Part shown: positions 42,330 through 50,255 of the stretch, in pieces | Numbering within the stretch: position 1 is the first letter of the stretch | Layout of the letters: each line of letters opens with the position of its first letter | From: Thioclava marina | GTDB taxonomy: Bacteria > Pseudomonadota > Alphaproteobacteria > Rhodobacterales > Rhodobacteraceae | Length of the DNA stretch: 64,000 nt | Assembly (NCBI RefSeq): GCF_002020135.1 | Contig: NZ_MPZS01000001.1 | Location: forward strand, 1,116,001 to 1,180,000 | Reading direction: 5' to 3' | Notes under the pieces: model-generated | The model's input: the letters and a program-made list of their open reading frames with translations, nothing else | What the model was told of the DNA's origin: nothing | Databases searched by the model: none | Program-made: the position numbers and the translations under genes

Positions 42330-43436
42330 GCCCTCCCCCGCCGGGGCCTGGGGCGGAACCCGGCGGATCTCGGGGCGCAGGATGCGCGGGCGGAACAGCG
42401 CGTGCGAGCGCTCGGGCAACGTGACGCTCTCATGCAGCCCCTCGCTCGGATCGCGCCCCACGACGCGCGGGGCGCGCAGCCAGAAGAACTTGGCCCAGCC
42501 GCCCCATGTCCCAACCGAGGGCGCCGTGGCGTCGCGCGCGAATTCCTGTGCCCATCCCGGCGGCAGAACGAGCCCCAACCCCTCGGCCCTCTCCAGCATC
42601 CAGACCAGAGGAATATTCGCCAGGGGCCGCGCATCGCCGAAATGGCCAAGCTGCCCGCCGATATCGCCATGCGCGCCGCGAAACCAGCGCTGCTCGATCC
42701 GGTCCGCCCCCGTCCCCTCGCTATCCCAGATCAGAGGCTCGAGAACCGATCGCGTCTCGTCGAGCGCCAGCGCCTGATACCCGTGATGCACGCTTTGCCC
42801 GAGGTGATGATCGTGAAAGCGCACCTGTGCCGCGCGCACCAGCCAGAAGAAGGGCAGACGTATCCCCAGCGCCTGTACCGTGTCGAAGGCGCCTACCATT
42901 TCGACCGGCACGCTCTCGTGACACAGGCTGCGCCGGAACCCCGCCATGATCGGGGCGGGCGCCTCGGTCTCGTAATGGCGCCAGGCCAACCGCGTGTTGC
43001 GCTCGATCGCATGCTCGGGCCGCAACAGCCCCACCCGTTCGATCATGCCCGCCAGCGAGCGTGCCGCGAAGGCGCCGCGCGAATAGCCGATCAGGAAGAT
43101 CCGGTCGCCGGGGCGATAGCGCATCGCAAGCCAGCCATAGGCACGCTCGATCTGCTTGTTTACCCCGAAGCCGAACCAGACATCCGAGACGTCATGCCAT
43201 TCGCGCCATTGCAGACCGCGCCCGTAATAGACCGATACTTTCGGGGCGGCGCGGCGCAGGAACCGATAGATCATCCCGATCGAGGTCAGCCGGTCCGGGC
43301 GCAGTGACCCCATCGTACCGTCGAGCAGGAGAACGTGATCGAGCGGCCCGCGCCCATGCGCCACCTGCCGCGCCTCGGCCCGCTCGGGACTGCGGCGACG
43401 GAAGGCCGAGATCAGACGCTCGAACAGCCCGCGCAT
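42231..43436 (-). CDS. DUF2235 alpha/beta-hydrolase (phospholipase-like) protein
   Basis: 401 residues. DUF2235 proteins include type VI secretion Tle1 phospholipases. Visible marks are HVLLLDGTMGSL near the start, the nucleophile elbow RIFLIGYSRGAFAARSLAG (GxSxG), VEMVGAFDTVQALG, and RWFRGAHGDIGGQ with a conserved His. No signal peptide and no vgr/T6SS genes nearby. The last ~33 residues are encoded antisense to the thioesterase gene and are Gly/Ala/Pro-rich, so the functional protein may end near residue 370. Preceded by two palindromic sites. Confidence 0.82.
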   Translation of the reverse strand: MRGLFERLISAFRRRSPERAEARQVAHGRGPLDHVLLLDGTMGSLRPDRLTSIGMIYRFLRRAAPKVSVYYGRGLQWREWHDVSDVWFGFGVNKQIERAYGWLAMRYRPGDRIFLIGYSRGAFAARSLAGMIERVGLLRPEHAIERNTRLAWRHYETEAPAPIMAGFRRSLCHESVPVEMVGAFDTVQALGIRLPFFWLVRAAQVRFHDHHLGQSVHHGYQALALDETRSVLEPLIWDSEGTGADRIEQRWFRGAHGDIGGQLGHFGDARPLANIPLVWMLERAEGLGLVLPPGWAQEFARDATAPSVGTWGGWAKFFWLRAPRVVGRDPSEGLHESVTLPERSHALFRPRILRPEIRRVPPQAPAGEGSELGRHDEAGGGAGGVEASVLGAPDLAPRDAG

Positions 43437-43452
43437 CGATCGATCCCTTCGG

Positions 43453-43467
43453 ATAAGCAGAACTTAT
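43453..43467. promoter_or_regulatory. Operator-like palindrome 1, ATAAG-N5-CTTAT
   Basis: ATAAG (43453-43457), CAGAA, CTTAT (43463-43467), 17 bp upstream of the DUF2235 start codon. Second copy 30 bp away. Confidence 0.6.
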
Positions 43468-43482
43468 GGATCCGAGTGTAGG

Positions 43483-43497
43483 ATAAGTTTCGCTTAT
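43483..43497. promoter_or_regulatory. Operator-like palindrome 2, ATAAG-N5-CTTAT
   Basis: ATAAG (43483-43487), TTTCG, CTTAT (43493-43497). Same arms and spacing as the first copy, centre-to-centre distance 30 bp (about three helical turns), so a regulator could bind both on one face of the DNA. Both copies have GGATAAG on one side and ATCC a few bases beyond the other arm. Confidence 0.6.
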
Positions 43498-43544
43498 TTG
43501 CATCCACGCCCCGCGCAGCTTGGTTACAGCGCGCGGGGGACGGT

Positions 43545-44690
43545 TCAGAATGCGAGGCTGAGCGCCGTCACCACCTCAAGCTGGCCGAAGCCGTTGAAGC
43601 GGGTGTTGGTCGCGCTCGAATAGGCGCCCATGCCGCGGAAGACGAGGAAATCGCCCTCTTGCAGGTCCATCGGCAGGCCCAGCTCCCCCGGCAGCCGATC
43701 GACCGAGTCGCAGGTCGGCCCGAAAACGACGCGCGGCCGCGCGGCCTCCGAGCGAATCTCGCCCTCGGGCGAAATCGCCGCGACGCGGTCGATATTGCCG
43801 ATGAGCGGTAGCTCGGCCAGACCGCCATAGACGCCGTCATTGAGGAACACATGCACGCCGTCGCGCAGCGCCTTGATCCGGGTGACATGCACGAAGGCAT
43901 CGCCCACAAGACCTCGGCCCGGCTCGCAGACCAGCGCGGGACGCGCCGCACCGAAGGCCTCGCCGGTCACGCGCTCGATCAGAGCGAAGATCTCCTCGAG
44001 CACGGGCGCCGGCCCCTGCACGCGGTGGTTCGGGAAACCGCCCCCCACGTTGAGCCGCGCGATCTCGACCCCCGCGTTGCGCGCGATCTCGGCGGCGGCA
44101 CGGATATAGGCATCCCAAGCCATCGGGTCGGTGCATTGCGTGCCCGGGTGGAAGGTCAGCGAAAGGATGAACCCCGCCGCCTGCGCGCGCGAGAGCAGCA
44201 CCGACGCAAGCTCGGACGTCGCGCCGAACTTCGCCCCGAAATTGTAGGCAGCACCCGAAACCGGCAGCTTGAAGCGCACCGAGATCTCGCAACCTTCGGC
44301 GGGCACCATCTCGATCAGCTTGTCGAGTTCCGAGACCGAGTCGACCGACCAGGTCTTCACACCCTGCGCCACCGCGAAGGCGATCTCGTCGCGCCCGCGC
44401 ACCGGGTTATGGTAATGCAGCGCCGCCGCAGGCGCGATCTTGCGGATCATCGCGATCTCGGCGGGCGAAGCCACGTCGAAGCCACGGATACCGGCGGCGA
44501 CGAGGTTCTCGATCACCATCTCGTCGGGGTTCGACTTGACCGCATAGGTCACGAGACCCGGAAAGCCGCGCAGGAAACGGCGCGCCGTGGCTTGCAGCAC
44601 GGTCGGCGCGAAGACCAGCACCGGATGATCCGGCTGCTTGGTACGGATGACTTCAACGGGGTTCGCCCAGATCGTTTTCGACAGTCCCAC
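43545..44690 (-). CDS. Ornithine/lysine decarboxylase, PLP fold III
   Basis: Makes putrescine or cadaverine. 381 residues from GTG 44690 preceded by AGGAGAAAGCCT. Eukaryotic-type (group IV) ornithine decarboxylase: PLP lysine in TYAVKSNPD (K52), SLTFHPGTQC (H181), glycine loop NVGGGFP (216-220), EPGRG (256-260) and the C-terminal catalytic cysteine GPTCDSVD (C327). A divergent Lrp-type regulator lies 226 bp upstream. Ornithine versus lysine preference is not settled by the motifs. Confidence 0.92.
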   Translation of the reverse strand: MGLSKTIWANPVEVIRTKQPDHPVLVFAPTVLQATARRFLRGFPGLVTYAVKSNPDEMVIENLVAAGIRGFDVASPAEIAMIRKIAPAAALHYHNPVRGRDEIAFAVAQGVKTWSVDSVSELDKLIEMVPAEGCEISVRFKLPVSGAAYNFGAKFGATSELASVLLSRAQAAGFILSLTFHPGTQCTDPMAWDAYIRAAAEIARNAGVEIARLNVGGGFPNHRVQGPAPVLEEIFALIERVTGEAFGAARPALVCEPGRGLVGDAFVHVTRIKALRDGVHVFLNDGVYGGLAELPLIGNIDRVAAISPEGEIRSEAARPRVVFGPTCDSVDRLPGELGLPMDLQEGDFLVFRGMGAYSSATNTRFNGFGQLEVVTALSLAF

Positions 44691-44877
44691 AGGCTTTCTC
44701 CTTCGCCGATGAGTGCAGCCACCTCTTGCCCCTTTCGCGGGTTGGGAGAGCGCTTACGCGTTTCAACCAGACCGCAGGCAAGGTACGTATGAGCCGCCCT
44801 TTTCCTGTCTTTCGATGCTCCGCGATATGGGGCACATTTTCACCAGACGAAAGTACAAAAATGATGCGAAATATCGT

Positions 44878-44883
44878 TATAAT
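44878..44883 (+). promoter_or_regulatory. TATAAT -10-like box before the Lrp gene
   Basis: A perfect TATAAT at 44878-44883 within an AT-rich tract, 33 bp before the start of the Lrp-family gene. No good -35 at the right distance (AAGTACAAAA region only), so the promoter may need an activator. Confidence 0.4.
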
Positions 44884-44916
44884 GACGAAATTGCCGGTCA
44901 AATTGTAAGGTAGAGC

Positions 44917-45348
44917 ATGGACGAACTTGATCAGAAGATCCTCGGGCTTCTCTCGGGCGATGCAAGGATGTCGCTCGCGACCATGGCGCGACGGCTCCGG
45001 ATCGCGCGCTCGACCGTTCAGGCGCGGCTCGAACGGCTGGAAACCGGCGGTGTGATCGCGGGATACACGGTGAAGCTTGGGGAGGCCGCCAAAGCCGGGC
45101 GGCTTCGGGCGACAGCCCTGCTCGAGATCGACCTGCGCGTTCAGCCTGCGATCTTGCAGAAACTGCGCAGCCTGCCCGAGATCGAGCGCATCATCACCAC
45201 CTCGGGCCGTGTCGATCTGCTGCTCCAGATCGCGGCGAATTCGACGCAGCAGCTCGATGCCGTGCTCGACGTGATCGGCGAGATCCCCGGCGTGCAGAAC
45301 TCGGAAAGCTTCATCCACCTCACCACGAAGCTCGACCGCGCGGTCTGA
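44917..45348 (+). CDS. Lrp/AsnC-family regulator next to the decarboxylase
   Basis: 143 residues. Helix-turn-helix (ELDQKILGLLSGDARMSLATMARRLRIARSTVQARLERLE) and a RAM domain (VQPAILQKLRSLPEIERII; GRVDLLLQIAANSTQQLDAVL). It is divergent from ornithine/lysine decarboxylase and probably regulates it and itself in response to an amino acid. The intergenic region is AT-rich, with GCGAAATATCG and TGACGAAATT words that could be binding half-sites. Confidence 0.9.
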   Translation: MDELDQKILGLLSGDARMSLATMARRLRIARSTVQARLERLETGGVIAGYTVKLGEAAKAGRLRATALLEIDLRVQPAILQKLRSLPEIERIITTSGRVDLLLQIAANSTQQLDAVLDVIGEIPGVQNSESFIHLTTKLDRAV

Positions 45349-45408
45349 GCTAAAACACGCGGGAAGGGGAGCGCGTCAGCACGGGGGGACAGCGCCCCCG
45401 TACCCCGT

Positions 45409-46602
45409 TCAGCTCTCGAGACCGACGAGGGCCTGGGCGAATTCCGCGGGATCGAACGGCGCGAGATCGTCGATCTGCTCGCCCACGCCGATCGCATGGA
45501 TGGGCAGGCCGAACTTGTCGGCAAGCGCCACCAGAACGCCGCCCTTCGCGGTGCCGTCGAGCTTGGTCATCACCAGACCCGACACATCCGAGATCTTGCG
45601 GAAGACCTCGACCTGGCTCAGCGCGTTCTGACCCGTCGTGGCATCCAGAACCAGCAGCGTGTTATGCGGCGCGCTCTCGTCGACCTTGCGGATCACGCGC
45701 ACGATCTTGGCGAGCTCCTCCATCAGATCGGCGCGGTTCTGCAACCGGCCCGCGGTGTCGATCATCAGCAGATCCGCCCCTTCCGCCTCGGCCTTCTTCA
45801 TCGCATCGAAGGCGAGCGAGGCTGGATCGGAGCCTTCCGGCGCGGTCAGCACCGGCACGCCTGCGCGGGAGCCCCAGACCTGGAGCTGTTCGACGGCGGC
45901 GGCGCGGAACGTGTCGCCTGCCGCGATCACCACCTTCTTGCCGGCGGCGCGGAATTGCGAGGCGAGCTTGCCGATCGTGGTGGTCTTGCCCGAGCCGTTC
46001 ACGCCCACGACCAGCACCACCTGCGGTTTTTTCGGATAGAGCGGCAGCGGTTTGGCGACCGGCTCCATGATCCGCGCGATTTCCTGCGCCAGCAGGACCT
46101 TGATCTCGGTGACCGAGAGCTTGCGCCCCATCCGGCCTTCGGCAAGGTTCGCCGAGACCCGCAGCGCCGTATCGACCCCCATATCGGAAGCGATCAGCAG
46201 CTCTTCGAGGCTCTCCAACATCTCGTCATCGAGCACCCGGCGCGGCTCGGAGGGTTTCGCCTCGCCACCGAAGATGCGCCCGAAGAGACCCGGTTTCTTC
46301 GGGCCGGGATCGGGGCGTTCGGGGGCCGGCTCGATATCGAGCGGCGCCTTGGCGATCTGCGCGTTTTCCTCCTCGACCGGCTCGGTCACCGGCGCGGGGA
46401 CATAGCCCGGCGCGGGTGGCGTCGGATCGGGGAGATTGATCGTCTCGGGAGCCGCGGGCGGCGCAGCTTCGGCTGGAGGAGCTTCCGGCGTCTCCACCTC
46501 ATCCTCGGGCGCGGCATTTTCCGCCACGATATCCTCGAGCCCCTGCTCGAGCTTCGAGGAGGAGCGCGTCAGGCGGGATTTGAGCTTCTTGAAAAACGAC
46601 AT
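45409..46602 (-). CDS. ftsY: Signal recognition particle receptor
   Basis: Docks SRP-ribosome complexes at the inner membrane. 397 residues from ATG 46602: short basic N-terminus (MSFFKKLKSRLTRSSSK), an acidic, Pro-rich A region (residues ~30-115), then the four-helix N domain and the GTPase NG domain with GVNGSGKTTTIGKLA, AGDTFRAAAVEQL, DLLMIDTAGRL and VMTKLDGTAKGG. Complete and of normal length for alphaproteobacteria. Confidence 0.96.
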   Translation of the reverse strand: MSFFKKLKSRLTRSSSKLEQGLEDIVAENAAPEDEVETPEAPPAEAAPPAAPETINLPDPTPPAPGYVPAPVTEPVEEENAQIAKAPLDIEPAPERPDPGPKKPGLFGRIFGGEAKPSEPRRVLDDEMLESLEELLIASDMGVDTALRVSANLAEGRMGRKLSVTEIKVLLAQEIARIMEPVAKPLPLYPKKPQVVLVVGVNGSGKTTTIGKLASQFRAAGKKVVIAAGDTFRAAAVEQLQVWGSRAGVPVLTAPEGSDPASLAFDAMKKAEAEGADLLMIDTAGRLQNRADLMEELAKIVRVIRKVDESAPHNTLLVLDATTGQNALSQVEVFRKISDVSGLVMTKLDGTAKGGVLVALADKFGLPIHAIGVGEQIDDLAPFDPAEFAQALVGLES

Positions 46603-46658
46603 GGGACAAGCCTTTCCTTCCGCTTTCACCTAGTTCATCGCAGCCAAGGATGGAAGGC

Positions 46659-47297
46659 TTATCCCGCCGCCATCGACGCGCCCGCACCCCATCCGATCAG
46701 CGCCTGCCCGCCCCAATAGAGCACCCAGAGCGCGCGCGAGGCGAACAGCTTGGCGCGCGCGTCGCGCAGCACAAAGAGCTCGAGCGCCAAGATCATGTCG
46801 GAGGCGACGAAGGCGGCGCTGCCCGCGATCACCGGCCAGAGCCCGCCCGGCAGGCCCATGGCGGCGGCAGCCATCGCGACGATGATCCAGATATAGCCGC
46901 GCACCGGCCAGCACAGGCCACCCGTGCGCGGCAGCAGCCAGAACTCGGTTGAAAGCCCGAGCGCGATCAGCCCGATCGTCCAGCCCGAGGGCATCGCGCC
47001 CAGGTCGAGAAACGCCCAGAGATAGGCGAGATGGCCCGCGGCAAAGGCCGCCATACCGACGAGAAAGGCGCGCTGGCCGTCGCGAGAAAGTGCGAAATCG
47101 CCCACCGCTCCGAGTGCAAGCCCCGCGAGGATCGGCAGCGGCGCCCCGGCAAGCCCCGCCATCGGCACCAGCGCCACGACGGCCGCCGTCTTGCTCACGC
47201 TCTTGGCACGGCTTTGCGGGCCTCCGGCATGGCGCAAGAGGTAGATCAGTGCGAAAATGGCGGCGAGCGAGAGACAGATCAGAGGTGCAGGCATCAT
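46659..47297 (-). CDS. YhhN-family lysoplasmalogenase-like membrane protein
   Basis: 212 residues, about eight membrane helices. Family marks are SVSKTAAVVALVPMA, LGAVGDFAL (acidic residue in a helix), FLVGMAAFAAGHLAYLWAF and AFVASDMILALE. Members cleave the vinyl-ether of lysoplasmalogens or act on related ether lipids; bacterial roles are unclear. Start taken at the ATG pair 47297/47294, because the extension to 47345 has no counterpart. Convergent with ftsY? No, it runs in the same direction as ftsY, which follows 56 bp downstream. Confidence 0.85.
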   Translation of the reverse strand: MMPAPLICLSLAAIFALIYLLRHAGGPQSRAKSVSKTAAVVALVPMAGLAGAPLPILAGLALGAVGDFALSRDGQRAFLVGMAAFAAGHLAYLWAFLDLGAMPSGWTIGLIALGLSTEFWLLPRTGGLCWPVRGYIWIIVAMAAAAMGLPGGLWPVIAGSAAFVASDMILALELFVLRDARAKLFASRALWVLYWGGQALIGWGAGASMAAG

Positions 47298-47392
47298 CCC
47301 CGCAACAGGCGCAGATTTTTCCACAGCCAGCAAGCCCCGCCACAAAAAGGTCGAAATCGCGAAGACAATACGAGGAAAGTTGCGAGACTGTC

Positions 47393-48601
47393 ATGGCTAT
47401 CGAACCGGACCTGAAGCAGACGCCGGAACACGAACAAGGTGCAAAGCGCTCCCGCCTGCCGGGGCCGCTTGCGACGCTGTTCGGACTGCGCCGCGAAATC
47501 CCCGAAGTCGACACCTTCGCGATCGTGACCTTCCTGCCGGTGCCGCTGCTGATCCTCGCGGGCATCTTCGGCGGAATCGCTGCCTGGGCGTCACTGATCT
47601 GGATCGGTTTGTGCCTCTTCATGCTCGACGAGATCATCGCCCGCCCCAGCCCCGACGCGCCCGAGGGCTCGGAATTTCCGGCCGCCGATGCGCTCTCGGT
47701 GGCGCTTGGCGGGGTGCATTTCCTGCTCCTCTTTCTCGGCGTCGCGGCCCTCTCGGGCTTCACGCGGCTCGAAGGATCAAGCTGGATCGCGGTGCTGCTC
47801 GCCTTCGGGCTCTTCTTCGGCCAGGTGTCGAATTCCAACGCGCATGAGTTGATCCACCGCTCCGACCGGCGGCTCTTCCTGCTCGGCAAGTGGATCTACA
47901 TCTCGCTGCTCTACGGCCATCACAGCTCGGCGCATCGGCTGGTCCATCACCGGTTCGTCGCCACCCCCGACGATCCGAATTCCGCCCAGCTCGGCGAGGG
48001 GTACTGGGCCTTCCTGCCGCGCGCCTGGATCGGCAGCTTCGTCGCCGGATACGAGATGGAACGCGGCCGCGCCGCCCGTCTGCCCAAGCCCGACCCGAGC
48101 GCACCGCTGGGCCAGCGGGTGCGGGCACTGCTCGCCCGGATCGGCCCCTATCCTTCCTATGTGCTGGGCGGGCTGTGGTTCGTGATGCTCTTCGGCATTC
48201 TCTTCGGGGCCCGCGGCGCGCTCGCCTATCTGGCCCTTTGCGCCTATGCCCAGCTGCAGATCCTGCTTGCGGACTATGTCCAGCATTACGGGCTTGCCCG
48301 CGCACGGCGCGGGGATGGCAGCTACGAGCCCGTCGACACGCGCCATAGCTGGGACGCCCCCCATCCGGTGACCTCGCTGTGGATGCTCAACGCCCCGCGC
48401 CATTCCGATCACCATGCCCATCCGGGCCGGGAATACCCGGCGCTGCGGCTCGGCCAGCTCGATGCCCGGCAACGTCCGATCCTGCCCCGGTCCCTGCCCG
48501 CGATGGCGTCGCTCGCGCTGATCCCGCCGCTTTGGCGCCGGGTGATGGACAAGCGCGTCAAGGCTCTCGGACAGGGCAAGAGCGCGACCCTGCGTCTCTA
48601 G
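47393..48601 (+). CDS. AlkB-type alkane/fatty-acid hydroxylase (di-iron membrane monooxygenase)
   Basis: 402 residues, about six helices. All three histidine boxes of the AlkB/XylM family are present: NAHELIHR, then HHSSAHRLVHHR, then HSDHHAHPGREYPAL, with WDAPHPVTSLWM between. It should hydroxylate the terminal carbon of alkanes or similar chains and needs rubredoxin or ferredoxin partners, none of which is adjacent. Start ATG 47393 (MAIEPDLKQTPEHEQ); a longer upstream frame lacks homology. Divergent from the lysoplasmalogenase-like gene, 95 bp apart. Confidence 0.92.
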   Translation: MAIEPDLKQTPEHEQGAKRSRLPGPLATLFGLRREIPEVDTFAIVTFLPVPLLILAGIFGGIAAWASLIWIGLCLFMLDEIIARPSPDAPEGSEFPAADALSVALGGVHFLLLFLGVAALSGFTRLEGSSWIAVLLAFGLFFGQVSNSNAHELIHRSDRRLFLLGKWIYISLLYGHHSSAHRLVHHRFVATPDDPNSAQLGEGYWAFLPRAWIGSFVAGYEMERGRAARLPKPDPSAPLGQRVRALLARIGPYPSYVLGGLWFVMLFGILFGARGALAYLALCAYAQLQILLADYVQHYGLARARRGDGSYEPVDTRHSWDAPHPVTSLWMLNAPRHSDHHAHPGREYPALRLGQLDARQRPILPRSLPAMASLALIPPLWRRVMDKRVKALGQGKSATLRL

Positions 48602-48660
48602 GCAAGGGCGGCCCGATCTGGCAGGCTGGCGCCAACCGTCACCGAGGAGCTCCCAGCCCC

Positions 48661-49071
48661 ATGCGTCCGATCCCAGCCCTTGCCCTCGCGCTCCTGCTGC
48701 CCGTCACGGCCCTTGCGCAAGACGATCTCGGCCCGCCGCTCACCGCAGAGGAGTTCGACGCGCGCACGGTGGGGCGCACGATCACCTATTCCGCCTTCGG
48801 CAAGCCCTACGGGGTCGAGCAGTACAAGCCCGGCCACAAGGTGATCTGGGCCTTCACAGAAGATGAATGCAAGGAAGGCGACTGGTATCAGAGCGGGCAA
48901 TATATCTGCTTCGATTACGGCGAAGAGGTGCCGCTGCAATGCTGGACCTTCTACGACAGTGCGCAGGGACTGGTGGCGAAATTCAGGGGAGACAGTACCG
49001 GCGAGCCTCTTGTCTCGCTCAGTGAAAGTCACGAACCGCTGAGTTGCCAGGGACCCGATGTCGGGGTCTGA
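48661..49071 (+). CDS. Secreted Cys-containing protein of unknown function (possibly DUF995-like)
   Basis: 136 residues: signal peptide RPIPALALALLLPVTALA, then a ~115-residue domain with GRTITYSAFGKPYGVEQYKPG, DECKEGDWYQSGQYICFDYG, LQCWTFYD and LSCQG. Four cysteines and the G-W..G..C pattern resemble small periplasmic DUF995-type proteins, but I am not certain. Starts 60 bp after the alkB-like gene in the same direction. Downstream region holds repeat material. Confidence 0.72.
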   Translation: MRPIPALALALLLPVTALAQDDLGPPLTAEEFDARTVGRTITYSAFGKPYGVEQYKPGHKVIWAFTEDECKEGDWYQSGQYICFDYGEEVPLQCWTFYDSAQGLVAKFRGDSTGEPLVSLSESHEPLSCQGPDVGV

Positions 49072-49080
49072 CCGACAACC

Positions 49081-49210
49081 TCGGCTCTCTTCTTCTTGAT
49101 GAAAATATCTCGGGGGTGAATGGCGAAGCCAGAGGGGGCAGCGCCCCCTCTTTCACCAACGATTGTCGCCCTCCGGCGACGGCGGGCAGCGCCCCCTGCC
49201 CCGCCCGCCA
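49081..49210 (-). repeat. Dispersed intergenic repeat, copy D, with duplicated GC-rich words
   Basis: On the minus strand, CCCCCGAGATATTTTCATCAA then GAAGAAGAG matches the core of the dispersed repeat (GGATATTTGAGCCAAG) loosely. Next to it the word GGGGGCAGCGCCCCC appears around 49136-49153 and GGGCAGCGCCCCCTG around 49184-49199, separated by related GC-rich palindromic sequence, so this gap looks built from repeat fragments. No gene seen. Confidence 0.45.
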
Positions 49211-49211
49211 A

Positions 49212-49244
49212 ATGAAAAAGGCCGCCCCGATCGGAGCGGCCTTT
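49212..49244 (-). terminator. Terminator of the rpmI-rplT operon
   Basis: Stem AAAGGCCGC / GCGGCCTTT (49217-49225 and 49236-49244); reading the minus strand it ends in a TTTTTC run. 23 bp after the rplT stop. Confidence 0.85.
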
Positions 49245-49267
49245 CCCAAATCTTTTCGCCGGGGCGA

Positions 49268-49633
49268 TTACGCAGCAGCGGCGGCTTTCGCCTGCTCGAC
49301 GATCGCGCCGAAGGCTTCGGGCTCGTGCACGGCGAGATCGGCGAGAACCTTGCGGTCCACTTCGATCCCGGCCTTGCCCAGGCCGAAGATGAACTTCGAG
49401 TAGCTCAGATCCGCATCGACGGCGCGCACGGCGGCGTTGATACGCTGGATCCAGAGGGCGCGGAAATTGCGCTTGCGGGCCTTGCGGTCGCGGGTGGCGT
49501 ACTGGTTCGCCTTGTCGACAGCCTGGGTCGCGGTGCGGAAGTTGCGCGAGCGGGCGGCGTAGTAGCCTTTCGCCTTCTTGAGCACTTTCTTGTGCGAGGC
49601 GTGGGTGACCTTACCGGATTTGACGCGTGCCAT
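49268..49633 (-). CDS. rplT: 50S ribosomal protein L20
   Basis: 121 residues, starting [20 protein letters not shown] and containing [20 protein letters not shown] and [20 protein letters not shown], the L20 signature. Essential for early 50S assembly; may autoregulate the operon. Directly follows rpmI. Confidence 0.98.
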   Translation of the reverse strand: MARVKSGKVTHASHKKVLKKAKGYYAARSRNFRTATQAVDKANQYATRDRKARKRNFRALWIQRINAAVRAVDADLSYSKFIFGLGKAGIEVDRKVLADLAVHEPEAFGAIVEQAKAAAAA

Positions 49634-49651
49634 TGTTCAAGTCTCCCGAAA

Positions 49652-49852
49652 TCAGCGGTTATACGGCATGTATTTCTTGACGATCTTCGCGTCCGCTTCG
49701 CTCAGCACCATGGTGCCGGCGGTTTCGCGGATGAATTTCGTCGAACGTTTGATCATGCCGTGACGTTTGCCGGCCGGACCCACCTTGACCTTGCCGGTCG
49801 CGGTGAACTTGAACCGCTTCTTGGCAGCGGATTTCGTCTTCATCTTGGGCAT
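49652..49852 (-). CDS. rpmI: 50S ribosomal protein L35
   Basis: 66 residues, [20 protein letters not shown] with [20 protein letters not shown], standard L35. First gene of the rpmI-rplT pair; the usual upstream infC is not here. The start has GGAGCT before it. Free 124-bp leader up to the next gene. Confidence 0.98.
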   Translation of the reverse strand: MPKMKTKSAAKKRFKFTATGKVKVGPAGKRHGMIKRSTKFIRETAGTMVLSEADAKIVKKYMPYNR

Positions 49853-49976
49853 TTACAGCTCCTTTGCAGGGTGTGAAAGCGCGACTCGGCATGCCACATT
49901 GGCCGGCCGCGCGGGTTAGAGCGCGCCTGATAGACGGGCGCGGCAGGTTTGGCAAGGGGGAAAACCCCGTTCCGGC

Positions 49977-50219
49977 CTAGTAATTCAACACCCGCGCGAT
50001 CGTCGCGGCGACCGCATCGGGGATCGTCCTGAGCCTGTAGCCGCCGGGCTTCGAAACCAAAGCCAGCACCACGAGCCCCAGCGCAAGCACCATCGCCACC
50101 GAGGCCACGCGCGGCGGGCGCTCATCGGAGAAGGCTGAGAAAGCTGCGGGGATCGCGAAGATCGCGATCCCAAGACCGATCGTGAGGATCAGATCGCTCT
50201 CGCTGGCGGCGAACCCCAT
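49977..50219 (-). CDS. Small two-helix membrane protein, unknown function
   Basis: 80 residues from ATG 50219 (GGGAG at good distance; ATG 50234 is five codons further upstream). Two predicted membrane helices (LILTIGLGIAIFAIPAAFSAF and VASVAMVLALGLVVLALVS) joined by a polar loop (SDERPPR), then a short tail ending in RVLNY. Lies downstream of pyk in the same direction with a 36-bp gap, so it may be co-transcribed. No family recognised. Confidence 0.65.
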   Translation of the reverse strand: MGFAASESDLILTIGLGIAIFAIPAAFSAFSDERPPRVASVAMVLALGLVVLALVSKPGGYRLRTIPDAVAATIARVLNY

Positions 50220-50255
50220 CGCACGCTCCCACAAGCCGTATTCCCTAAAGGAAGC

